Positions 53,200 through 62,040 of a stretch of 64,000 nucleotides of DNA are shown here, piece by piece. The stretch's first letter is position 1, and each line of letters opens with the position of its first letter. The position numbers and the translations under genes were made by a program. This DNA comes from Semisulcospira habei (taxonomy: Eukaryota; Mollusca; Gastropoda; Semisulcospiridae): positions 156,171,507 to 156,235,506 of the forward strand of contig BTPG01000003.1 in assembly GCA_036245525.1 (NCBI GenBank), written 5' to 3'. The notes under the pieces were generated by a model. The model was not told the DNA's origin. It ran no database searches and saw only the letters and a list, made by a program, of their open reading frames with translations.

Positions 53200-53990
53200 C
53201 TTTATACTGTGTGTTTATCTTTAATTTTCATACTCATTGTCTAAATGGTGAAAATCAAAGCTGAAATCAATTCAAATGTCACAAAAGCAGTCACTGATGA
53301 AGTACGTGAGACATACCGTGTAGAATTATAGATCTATAACTAGTTTCGCCAACACACGGAAGACAAGGAAGGAATTTCGGGGGAAAAAAGGTCGAGGGTC
53401 ATCGAGGGAGTGGAGGTGGGGTGGGGAGGGTGGTGGTTGGGGGGGGGTGAGGTCGTTAAACACAGAGTAGAAGCAAATGTTCCTGCTAACGATCTCGGCC
53501 TGAAAGTGTTTTGGTCACTGGAAAACGTTCCACCATTAGAATACACAACAATTTTAATAGACCTAATTAAGTTGCTTTTTGCACATCTACGGCTGTGTAC
53601 CGTTTATACTCTTTACGGCCACAGGAGCTGAACTATAGCACTATTTCAAAATCAAGTCGGAAATTTCGCAATGGTTGTCCCACTTGATCAATGGATAGTG
53701 CTAGCGATCTCCACCGCAGAGTGTAGGTGACCAAATTGTATATATTAAAAAACAATACATTGAGTTGACGCTCCCCTGCATCGGGAGATGTGCTTTGTAG
53801 CAAAACACGAGCAGATAACTCCTCACAAGTTGGGTATTGAAAAAAACGCTACAGAACGTCCGCTACAACTGACGATCGACGAGGGTCTTCTTTTAACTTT
53901 CAGTCTCTATCCGCTATACATGAAACACAAAGATACGTATGAAAACACAGTTAAAAGTTACTGTTCATAAACTGTAACTGTGGACGGTGG
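53200..53990. other. Unassigned intergenic sequence
   Basis: G-rich tract near 53410-53455. A plus-strand frame at 53788-53970 (60 codons) has no recognisable features. No gene called. Confidence 0.35.
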
Positions 53991-53992
53991 GA

Positions 53993-54098
53993 CATGCCAG
54001 AATGGTCTCAAGGCCCGATCGATCCGGTGTCACTTTTGTTCCTTTGCCACGAGGAAGTGACACTGGGTCGATCTGGCCGTGGGGTCATTCTGGCGTGA
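53993..54098. repeat. Hairpin, single-copy type
   Basis: CATGCCAGAATGGTCTCAAG with a CATTCTGGCGTG complement, and GATCGATCCGGTGTCACTT with AAGTGACACTGGGTCGATC. Confidence 0.7.
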
Positions 54099-54118
54099 GA
54101 GCCGCCAGGTTAATATCT

Positions 54119-54183
54119 CACACTGGTTGCTTCCGTCGATTCGCTGCGCTGATGCGCAGCGAATCGAAGGAGGCAACCAGCGT
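54119..54183. repeat. H3 hairpin
   Basis: CACACTGGTTGCTTCCGTCG to CGAAGGAGGCAACCAGCGTG around GCGCTGATGCGC. Confidence 0.8.
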
Positions 54184-54281
54184 GACGCTACCCTTCAGAC
54201 CTATCACGGTCGATCGTGTCAGTCCATCTCCCACAACTAGTGCTGAAAGTCAACGATTTGATTTGATGCATGCAGGCCGCC

Positions 54282-54520
54282 CTAGTGCACGTTAGGCATG
54301 GCGGGGCCGGAGGGCCCAGCACCTATTCCGTAGATGGCCGGTCCCGGGGGTGGAGCGAATCCCGCAGGGGGTGGGGCCGTGCCCGGCGGGTAGGCGGGGT
54401 CGTTGTAGGCCGGTGGGGTCGGCTCGTAGGCCTTGTAGGGTGGGGGCTGCATGGGCTGGCCAGGGTGCCCAGGGTACCCCATTCCGTAGCCCGCGGGGTA
54501 CTGCTGGCCGCTCTGCTGAC
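54282..54520 (-). CDS. Gene A last exon: proline-rich tail
   Basis: Acceptor TTTTATTGCAG, phase 1 in, 79 codons with stop. Repeated GYP, PPxY-like and PPPAGF motifs; two candidate WW ligands (PPPY and PPAY). Ends GPAMPNVH. Confidence 0.85.
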
Positions 54521-56750
54521 CTGCAATAAAAGTAGGTCTCACTCACTGACTTAGTTGAGTCCGAAATAGCTCAGGCGGTTAAACGTCGGAGCAGGAGAGC
54601 GAAGGGAATCGCCGGGTCGTGGGTTCGAATCCCGTCCCGGCCCCGGTAGCTGGACTCACAATCCAGGGGGAAAACCGGATTTGTTCAATAGCATGTCCGT
54701 TGAAAGGTCCTGGTAAATCAAAGTGGCACAGTTGGAGTGCGCCTGAGTTGATCAGTGTTCAGGTCGTACTCCATAGGCAATAGATTTCCCTGTCCCCCAT
54801 AACCCGCCCGTCAGGGCCGTCCATGATCACCTCGGTGCTGTGGACGTTAAACCCGAACTAACCAACCAACCTGACTTAGTCAGTCCCCTCAGTTAGGAGG
54901 TTAATTCTGGTCGGGGGCGGGGGGGGGGGGGGGGGGGGGCACGAGGGGCGCTTCTTCTCAAAAACTCCTACGTTAAACGTACCACTGCCGGGTAAATGCG
55001 ATCATTTACCGCTGCCGGGGGGGGGGGGGGGGGGGGATATGTGACCACTTACTTACCAACTGCAAGAGGCAAAGAACCTCATGAGCCCCCGCAGTTGCGG
55101 GGGCTCATGAGGTTCTTTGCCTCTTGCTGACCTTATTCGTATCCTGTGCTTTTTGGACGGCTGGGTTTATTAACACATTGATTGACTCCCTCGATTTGCT
55201 GCGCTGATCAGTGCAGCAATCAAGGGGGACAACCAGTGTGGGTTTATTACTGACGTTGAAGATGTGGTGATTTCTTCGTCGCGTGCTGCCGTATTTATAT
55301 GTGTGCCTTGTAACGAAGTGGGTTTTTTTTTGTTGTTGTTGTTGTTTTTTTGGGTTTTTTTTTTTTTATATAAAGATATCAGTGTGCTTGCTGGCAGCGA
55401 ATCGGTTAAGAGTAAACAGCACCCCCCCCCCCTCCCCCCCAAAAAAAAATAAATAAATAAATAAATAAAAAATTAAGTTAAACAAAATATTCTCAATAAA
55501 ACGTGCTTGTCTCCGATCACTACATGTACAAAGGGGACATAAATATGAATTATCGTGATCGTCAAGCGATAATGGACGACCCTGACGAGAGGGTTGGGGG
55601 ACAGGGAAATCTATTGCCTATGGAGTACGACCTAAACACTGATCAATTCAGGGGCACTGCAACTGCGCCACTTTGATTTACCAGAACCTTTCAACGGACA
55701 TGCTATTGAACAAGCCCGTCTTTTTTCCCTGGATTGTGAGTCCAGCTACCGAGGCCGGGACGGGACGGGGACTCCAACCCACGACCCGGCTATTCCCTTC
55801 GCTCCGACGGTTAACTCATTCGCGGAGACCCGCAACCGGATGCGCGGCGTATACCGCGCATCCGGACTACGGCTTCCCGCGAATGAGTTAACCGCCTGAA
55901 CTATTTCTGACTCTTTGTTATTGTAAGACAAGCTAACAACATTTATACAAGAAATAATGCGAAATAATGCGAACTATCTTCCTATTTCTGCCACCGGGAA
56001 GCAGGTCGCTTTACAAGGCTCACAAATGTATGGTCAGACCAAAGGAAATGTCTGCCGCTGTTTTGCCCATTTTGGATAAGCCATCGTGTTATCAAGGCGT
56101 GACTGATTTATTGATTTTCTTATCGAAGTCGATTACAGACGCCTATAAAAACGCGTGTACTAAAGTAGGCAAAAGGCTCCTTGGACCGACGTCGGCCGAC
56201 CGTGGGCCAACTGCAGCCGATATCGCGGCCCGAGGACCTCTTGCTAACTGCCTACTTCCTTGTTCCGAAGTCGTAACTCAGTAAGCAAAACGTCGTGGGT
56301 CCGGAGACGTGAGGAAAGACGTGGATTTCACTTTCAAGCGTCGTTTGTACAGGCTAAACGCTCTGACCCTTTGTCCTCTTTCTGGGTGCATGAGAATCCA
56401 TACATTTAACCCTTTCACTGCCGGTGATCACGGATTTGGCGTCTGAGACAACTGCACACTCATCGACATTCGCGTGAAGACCACAAAATAAAATAGGCCA
56501 AAATTAGGCATGAAGAACATAGGACCACCAAGAGACAGAAATTCAGTCTCATGAGCCCCCGCGAGGTTCTTTGCCTCTTGCAGGTGGTTGGTGCTAACAA
56601 TTAAATTATATTATTATGGTGCCTTAAAACCTGACACGTCTTACGCCTTCACAGGTATTGTAATATATCTTACAAAAATCGCCGCAACTCCTGGAGTGGT
56701 GTATATAAAATAAATGCAATGGCCACCAAGCAAAACTGGATTCCTGAGAA

Positions 56751-56819
<69 letters not shown>

Positions 56820-56952
56820 TAGACAGACAGACAGACAGACAGAGAGTTATTTTGGGTTTAACGCCGAGCAGGCAACTAAGGCCATCTCACGGAGAGAGAG
56901 AGAGAGAGAGAGAGAGTTAGAGAACGACGAGCAGAGCAACTAGAGGAGAGAT

Positions 56953-57003
<51 letters not shown>

Positions 57004-59436
57004 TTAAGTCTACAATTGGTACTGTCTAACCAATCAACGTAGATAATGCGTAAATTTAATGTAGCTGTCAGCTGCAGTTAAGTCTACAATTGGTACTAAC
57101 CAATCAACGTAGATAACGCATAAATTTAATGTAGCTATCAGCTGCAGTTAAGACTACAATTGGTACTGTGTAACCAATCAACGTAGATAACGCATAAATT
57201 TAATGTAGCTATCAGCTGCTGTTTCTAGTACTGACACAATGTGAAACAAGATACAAGCGTTTTGCTGGTAAACGTTTTAAGGTCTGTTGGTGTCGTAAAC
57301 AATGCTAGTCTTCTTACTTTAAACGTTAACTGAAATACTTTTATAACGCATTTCATTGCCGCAAAACACAGACATGTAAAATTAAGAGCTCGATGATACC
57401 GTTTCGTTTTTTCTTATCTGACTGTACGTGACAAATCCCACGCATGAATTTCATCTCAAAGTTAACACTGTGTGGGCACTCCAGGCCGCAAGTCTATTAA
57501 TAAAAGGCGAGATAACAGTATCATGTAATGTGACAGAACCGACTTAACATTCGACCTGGAAGTTTTCTTTTGATTCATTGCTGAGTTGGCCCATAGCAGT
57601 ACGTAAGCTTACCACTTAACCCGTTGCGTGTCGGTAGCGGTTTTTCTCGCGATAATTCCAACAAGAATACACATGTATAAACACATCTATAATAAAGTTT
57701 CATTATACTCTTGTATCACGTGCATCATGTTTATTAACCTTTTGCGTGTCGGTAGCGGTTTTGTCGAGATGATTCCTACAGGGACAAAATATATTTTTAA
57801 AAAGTCTGTAACAACTTTTTCATTATGCTCTTGTAGCATGTACCTAACGTTTATTAACCCTTTTGCGTGTCGGTAGCGGTTTAAGTCGCGATGATTCCTA
57901 CAGGAATCATCGCGACTAAAACCGCTACCGACACGCAAAGGGTTAATCAGTCACCCATGCTGTTCTTTACTTTTTTTGTTCGAAAGTGGTGTACCCACCT
58001 GCGTAAACGACCATGACATTGGGTTGACCTTGAGGACCGGGGCCCACAAAGCGTCCGGCCTGGCCAGGTCTCTTGATGCAGCAGCAGATGACAGCGACGG
58101 TGACGCATATCAGCGCGATACCAGCGACCACACAGCCCACGACCAGTCCCACGCTGCAATAGAAACGTTAAAAGAAATTCAGCATCTACAGATTTTCTCG
58201 TTGATAATCCCGTTTAGTTCGATCGCCAGAGACTAACCCATCCACTGCCAGTGGCTCAGCTAGAAAATATCCCTGAAAAAAACATCACAGATTAAATACC
58301 CCCTTAAAGTACCAACACCCGTAAATTTGAAGACACCTGTCAGCACCATTTGTGCCTGTTATGCCTTGTCGACACACCAAATGAACTTTAACAGCAGGTT
58401 AGACACGCAGCAAAAGCACAAACGTAATTGCACTTATTTATTCTGCGCAGCCGTTAGCGTGCCTATGTATTTTTAGCTGTTTCTCGTACTGAAAGCGTTG
58501 TATTTATAGAACGGAATGGAGTCATTGTCATACTGCTTGATATAAAGACGACGTGCCGCGCTGAACTGGGATTGTCCTGTGTCTAAATGAACCATGACTA
58601 GACCTGTGTGCAGCGTTTTGTAACTATCTGTTACAGTCGTGTTTCTTTGAACAGTTACGGTGGTAGTGGGCCTTCAACTGCCGAGAATAAAGTGAGCACG
58701 ATCCAGCTGCAAGAGACATAGATCCTCATGAGCCCCCGCGACTGCGGGGCTCATGAGGATCTGTGTCTCTTGCTGAGACATATTTGTATCCATGTTTCTT
58801 GGACGGTGTCGGCTTTTGGTCGTGGAATGAACCAAGATTTCCAGTGGCAGTGCACTGAAACCTCGTCTCTCTGATTTTATTTCGAGGAACCATCTTTTTT
58901 CCCCCCTCAAGACAGGTGCCCGCTCAAGTGCTGTATTAAATGACCCAAAGTGTCATCTGTCATATAAGACCATATTTCACGTGGATACAACCACCTAAAT
59001 GATGGTCTTTAAAGCGGATGGTCATCAACGTTCGACCTGAAAGTTTTCAGCAAAGTTTTCAAACTTTCAGGTCGATTGGAATTTTTTTTTGTTTTTGTTT
59101 TTATTTTGTCGGTGTGAAGCGTGAAAGCCGAAAGAAAATGCTCTTGATCCGTGAAAACGTGCTGGTTATGTCGTGAAACGTGAAAAGTCTGTTACCACAC
59201 TGTAAATTCATATGTGAGAAACCTTTACACACCTCCCCTCCTCCCCCCCTCCCCCCCCCCCCCGCTCCCCACATCACACCACCTCCCGTCGTTAACTCAT
59301 TCGAGACGTGCAGACTCCGGATCCGCGGCTTATGCCGCGTATCCGGAGGCGGCACGTCTCGAATGAGTTAATACAGAACGTCAGATGTGAAAGCTGTCTC
59401 ATCCGTATCAACATCAATATCCACGCCCTCCATGAA

Positions 59437-59488
<52 letters not shown>

Positions 59489-59790
59489 CCTCCCTACCCA
59501 GACCCCTGTTCTGCCCCACCCCCACCCCCCTCCCCAGTAGTTACGCGTCCCTTCCTCCGAACAGTATCATCACTTACTAGTCAAGGGGTTAACTGAAGCG
59601 AAACTTTAATCCCGTGTTTACTCTAAAGTGCTCGTTTTTTAAAAAATAAATTAAATGGGAGGTCGTTACCTCGCTGAGCAGCAGTACTCATTAGGGTAGT
59701 AGCCACAGCACCCATAAGAGCAGTAGGTGGAGCTGTAGTGAAAGCCGCTATAGCCACGACTCGTCGTGCAGTATTCACCACCATAGACAC
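54282..59790 (-). CDS. CYYR1/Shisa-like membrane protein with PPPY tail (gene A), 3 exons seen
   Basis: Minus-strand exons 59790-59670, 58153-57999 and 54520-54282 join in frame (phases 1, 2, 1; stop TAG at 54282). Order: a lumenal Tyr/Cys-rich segment (YGGEYCTTS, then TYCSYGCCGYYPNEYCCS), one TM helix (VGLVVGCVVAGIALICVTVA, then VICCCIKR), and a Pro/Gly/Tyr-rich cytoplasmic tail with PPPYKAYEPTPPAYND. PPPY is a WW-domain ligand of the kind that recruits NEDD4-type ubiquitin ligases; that role is inferred. This is the layout of CYYR1/Shisa-like proteins. The first exon with start codon and signal peptide is not identified and may lie to the right, in or beyond the window. Confidence 0.8.
54554..54872 (+). 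mobile_element. tRNA-derived SINE, full length
   Basis: Best copy: head TAGCTCAGGCGGTTAAACG, B box GGGTTCGAATCCC, body GGTAAATCAAAGTGGCAC and GATCAGTGTTCAGGTCG, tail (AACC)n. It carries an uninterrupted TTAA in the head at 54578-54581. Confidence 0.92.
54921..55037. repeat. Two poly-G tracts with a direct repeat between
   Basis: G runs at 54921-54940 and about 55018-55036 separated by unique sequence. They are prone to assembly error and may form G-quadruplexes. Confidence 0.85.
55062..55127. mobile_element. P1 hairpin core, perfect
   Basis: 66-bp palindrome; both arms share the private variant CAAAGAACCTC / GAGGTTCTTTG. Confidence 0.88.
55173..55240. repeat. H3 hairpin
   Basis: ACACATTGATTGACTCCCTC to GGGGGACAACCAGTGTG around GCGCTGATCAGTGC. 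Confidence 0.7.
55565..55913 (-). mobile_element. tRNA-derived SINE interrupted by a P3 palindrome
   Basis: Minus-strand SINE of the same family as 54554-54872. Its head (GAAATAGTTCAGGCGG) and the next segment (CGTCGGAGCGAAGGGAATAG) are separated by the 81-bp P3 element exactly at the SINE's own TTAA. Confidence 0.92.
55811..55891. mobile_element. P3 palindrome inserted in the SINE
   Basis: TTAACTCATTCGCGGAGACC to CCCGCGAATGAGTTAA. The TTAA is present on both sides although the SINE has it once, so TTAA was duplicated on insertion. Confidence 0.93.
56164..56260. repeat. H1 hairpin
   Basis: AGTAGGCAAAAGGCTCCTTG left, GAGGACCTCTTGCTAACTGC right. Confidence 0.65.
56526..56583. mobile_element. 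P1 hairpin, collapsed
   Basis: CAAGAGACAGAAATTCAG, CTCATGAGCCCCCGC, then directly GAGGTTCTTTGCCTCTTGC; about 15 bp of turn is missing. Confidence 0.65.
56755..57001. repeat. (GA)n and (CAGA)n tracts with SINE-tail fragment
   Basis: GA runs at 56755-56785, 56894-56915 and 56956-57001, a CAGA run at 56786-56845, and between them the phrase GTTTAACGCCGAGC...AAGGCCATCTCACGG. Confidence 0.9.
57002..57222. repeat. About 75-bp tandem repeat, 3 units
   Basis: The unit contains TCTACAATTGGTACTG, AACCAATCAACGTAGATAA and TAAATTTAATGTAGC...GTCAGCTGCAG. The units differ at single bases and one 5-bp gap. Confidence 0.92.
57618..57946. mobile_element. Two P2 half-elements and one full P2 palindrome in tandem
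   Basis: Left-arm copies start at 57618 and 57735, and a complete TTAA-to-TTAA palindrome spans 57854-57946. The starts are about 118 bp apart, and the spacers resemble each other (CATTATACTCTTGTA and CATTATGCTCTTGTA), so a P2-plus-flank unit was tandemly amplified. Confidence 0.8.
57999..58153 (-). CDS. Gene A exon: transmembrane helix
   Basis: Acceptor CTATTGCAG, donor GTGGGT; phase 2 in, phase 1 out. Membrane helix VGLVVGCVVAGIALICVTVA followed by CCC, the stop-transfer KR and GPGPQGQPNVMVVYAG. Confidence 0.88.
58154..58668 (-). other. Intron of gene A, nothing recognised
   Basis: Shares the phrase CATGACTAGACCTGTGTG and a stretch around AACGCTATCAGTACGAGA (in complement) with 62150-62440, indicating an inverted dispersed repeat of unknown type. 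Confidence 0.45.
58670..58850. mobile_element. P1 element
   Basis: GGCCTTCAACTGCCGAG start, hairpin 58709-58773, flank TTTGGTCGTGGAATGAACC, end CCAGTGGCAGTG. Confidence 0.8.
59031..59074. repeat. Small hairpin
   Basis: TTCGACCTGAAAGTTTTCAG with AAACTTTCAGGTCGA; arms of 15-16 bp. Confidence 0.7.
59292..59371. mobile_element. P3 palindrome, TTAA to TTAA
   Basis: 80 bp: TTAACTCATTCGAGACGTGC to GCACGTCTCGAATGAGTTAA; arms CTCCGGATCCGCGGC with one or two mismatches. Confidence 0.92.
59438..59483. repeat. Poly-C and (CA)n
   Basis: C run of about 15 followed by CA repeats. Confidence 0.9.
59670..59790 (-). CDS. Gene A exon: Tyr/Cys-rich lumenal segment
   Basis: Acceptor TTTTCCCCCAG, donor GTAACG; phase 1 in, phase 2 out, 39 full codons. 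VYGGEYCTTSRGYSGFHYSS, then TYCSYGCCGYYPNEYCC. The GCCG....CC core is shared with gene B. Confidence 0.88.
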
Positions 59791-59878
59791 CTGGGGGAAA
59801 AAAAACACGTTTGCCAGAACAATTAAACCCTTCATTGCCAGTCGTCGCAGCTTGTTTCTGAAATTGTTCTCTTTTATA

Positions 59879-60463
59879 TACTGTCGAGCAAACGAAATGC
59901 GACATTGTTTAACCCTTATCATTCGGAATACACCAGTGTGTGAAATAAGTTTGACTAAAAATACTAAAATAGTTCGAGGGTGGTGCCAGAATAGCTTGGC
60001 GCCTCTAGGCGCCAAGCTATTCTGGCACCACCCTTGAACTAAAGCCATTGGTCTATATCTGTAAGTGCTATAATGTAGCTTGCATATGGCAGTGTAATAA
60101 GTTTGACTAAAATAGTTCAAGAGTGGTGCCAGAATAGCTAGTAAGTACTATAATGTACTATAATGTACTATAATGTACTATAATGTAGCTTGCATATGGC
60201 AGTGAAATAAGTTTGACTAAAATAGTTCAAGGGCGGTGCCAGAATAGCTTGGCGCCTCTAAGCGCCAAGCTATTCTGACACCACCCTTGAACTAAAGCCA
60301 TTGGTCTATATCCTTATGTGTAAGTATTATAATGTAGCTAGCATACTGCAGTGTACAAATTTGAAGCTTTTAGCCTCAGTATGATATGGGATAATCATCG
60401 GAGACACTAAAGTGTTTCCGATTATTCCAAAAATGACGCATTTCTTTTGCTCGTCAGTATATA
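59879..60463. mobile_element. H4 hairpin split by P6 elements
   Basis: H4 left arm GAGCAAACGAAATGCGAC at 59884 and right arm GACGCATTTCTTTTGCTCGT at 60436. Between them, starting at a TTAA, lie P6 copies at 59966-60043, 60112-60142 (half) and 60217-60295, plus an ACTATAATGT tandem (60148-60188). P6 seems to have inserted at TTAA and then expanded. Confidence 0.7.
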
Positions 60464-60513
60464 ACGCCAAAGAACCCCAACCGTCCAAAGAAGATAGATA
60501 CAAAGTCGTGTCA

Positions 60514-60569
60514 GCAAGAGGTATAGTTTCTTAGCAACTGCGGGGGCTCATGAGGATCCATACTCTTGC
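60514..60569. mobile_element. P1 hairpin, damaged
   Basis: GCAAGAGGTATAGTTTC, deletion, then GGGGGCTCATGAGGATCC. Confidence 0.6.
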
Positions 60570-60878
60570 AGTTTGGTGTTTTTCGCTGTTTTCCTGCCAG
60601 GAAAGGGTCAAAAGGTACACTTCTGACATCGCAGAATGGTAGGCTTGTAGCTTTTATAGTAATTAAGGCTGTTAACCTGAGGTCAGTCAGCACTGAGTTA
60701 CATGAGTGAGCTTAGTTTTGCGCAAGCCACTAAGCAAGGTGTTAAACAAATAAGTAAATAAATAAATAAATAAATAATAAATAACAAGTCGTGAAATGTC
60801 CGCTGGCCTATGATATTGCACGTTGCGGCACACGCAGTGGCCTTTTGAATACGTCATACGTCATGCGCATATATATAC

Positions 60879-61153
60879 TGACGAGCAAAAGAAATGCGAC
60901 AGTCCGAAATAGTTCAGGCGGTTAAGCGCCGGAGCGAAAAAGAGCAAAGGGAAACGCCGGGTCGTGGGATCGAGTCCCGGCCCTGGTAGATGGACTGACT
61001 TGCAGTCCAGGGAAAAGAGACGGGCTTGTTCAAGATATTTTGCCACCACCCTTGAACTATCATGGTCGAGCCATATCTTGCTGTGGTGTGTGTGAATAAG
61101 TTAAAGTGTTTCCGATGATTCCAAAAATGTCGCATTTCTTTTGCCCGTCCGTA
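60879..61153. mobile_element. H4 hairpin split by a SINE and a P6 remnant
   Basis: Left arm ACTGACGAGCAAAAGAAATG at 60879; right arm ATGTCGCATTTCTTTTGCCC ending about 61148. Between lie a truncated SINE head and a P6/P5 remnant (61036-61104). Confidence 0.7.
60901..61035 (+). mobile_element. tRNA-derived SINE, 3'-truncated
   Basis: Head CGAAATAGTTCAGGCGGTTAA, B-box region GGGTCGTGGGATCGAGTCCC; it breaks off after GACGGGCTTGTTCA. The TTAA site is intact. Confidence 0.85.
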
Positions 61154-61155
61154 TA

Positions 61156-61349
61156 TTAACTCATTCAGCCCGGCGCACGTATTTCCCAAATTTTGGAGGC
61201 GTCATCTAACGACTATGCACCTGTTGCAGGCGATGGATCGACCCTGATAATTCAAGGGGCCAACAGGCGCCAAGCTAATCTGGCACTACCCTTGAATTAT
61301 CATGGTCGACCCATCTCGTGCTGTAGTGCGTCAGGACTGAATGGGTTAA
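61156..61349. mobile_element. P5 element, TTAA to TTAA
   Basis: TTAACTCATTCAGCCC start, AATGGGTTAA end; the left arm of the hairpin is shortened (CAAGGGGCCAACAGGCGCC). Confidence 0.8.
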
Positions 61350-61858
61350 AGGCTACTCTTGACCTCTGATTTTAGCTGTGAGCGCCAAGCGCAGTTTTAA
61401 ACTGAGTTTACTGATATTATTTTATATATCTCAATCTGTCAGTTACAGGGTTTATTAAGCAGCCACGTTTAAACGCACCGACACTCTAAAATGTGTTAGA
61501 TGTTAATGTGTTTATGTTAGTCGCGTTTACAGTAAAAACTCCGCTGTCGCAACTATAGAGGCAAATAAGTGTACACTAATCACTTTGTTCAAGCCGCGGT
61601 TTTGACAGACTGACCATGTGCTGAACGTGCGGCGACGTTGATAAAGTTGATAGTAAATCTTTCTCTACTATTGCTGTCTCTGCTAAAGGTAAATAACTGG
61701 ACTCTGAGCACTATCTTCAAGCCAAGGTGTAGGCAGATCCACCATGTACTGAATTTACGTTCACGTTGAGAGTTTAAATTGTAGAAAATACTTCTCCAAT
61801 ATTGATGTCACTCCCAAAGGCACATCATTAGAAACTAAATATTTCCTTCAAGCCTCCG
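61350..61858. other. Unassigned sequence
   Basis: Two loosely similar blocks (TCAAGCCGCGGTTTTGACAG / TTCAAGCCAAGGTGTAGGCA and surrounding text) suggest an old tandem duplication of about 120 bp. No gene seen. Confidence 0.4.
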
Positions 61859-61872
61859 CGGATACAGTGACC

Positions 61873-61928
61873 ATGACAGTTCACGGGCAGTGCCTGCTTA
61901 GTCGAGCTAAACAGGCACTGCCAGTGAA
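61873..61928. repeat. Hairpin
   Basis: GTTCACGGGCAGTGCCTG and CAGGCACTGCCAGTGAA around CTTAGTCGAGCTAA. Confidence 0.75.
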
Positions 61929-62040
61929 ATAATAATAATAATAAATAATAATAATAATAATAATAAAGAGAATTTATATATCGCGCTGAATTCCCAGGAG
62001 CAGTGGGCTCTAACCGCGTTACCAAAAAATGTATGTGTGT
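61928..62040 (-). mobile_element. SINE/LINE 3' tail with (AAT)n
   Basis: In complement it gives GCGGTTAGAGCCCACTGCTC and GCGCGATATATAAATTCTC, as at 30976-31030, followed by an AAT/TTA run. Confidence 0.5.
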
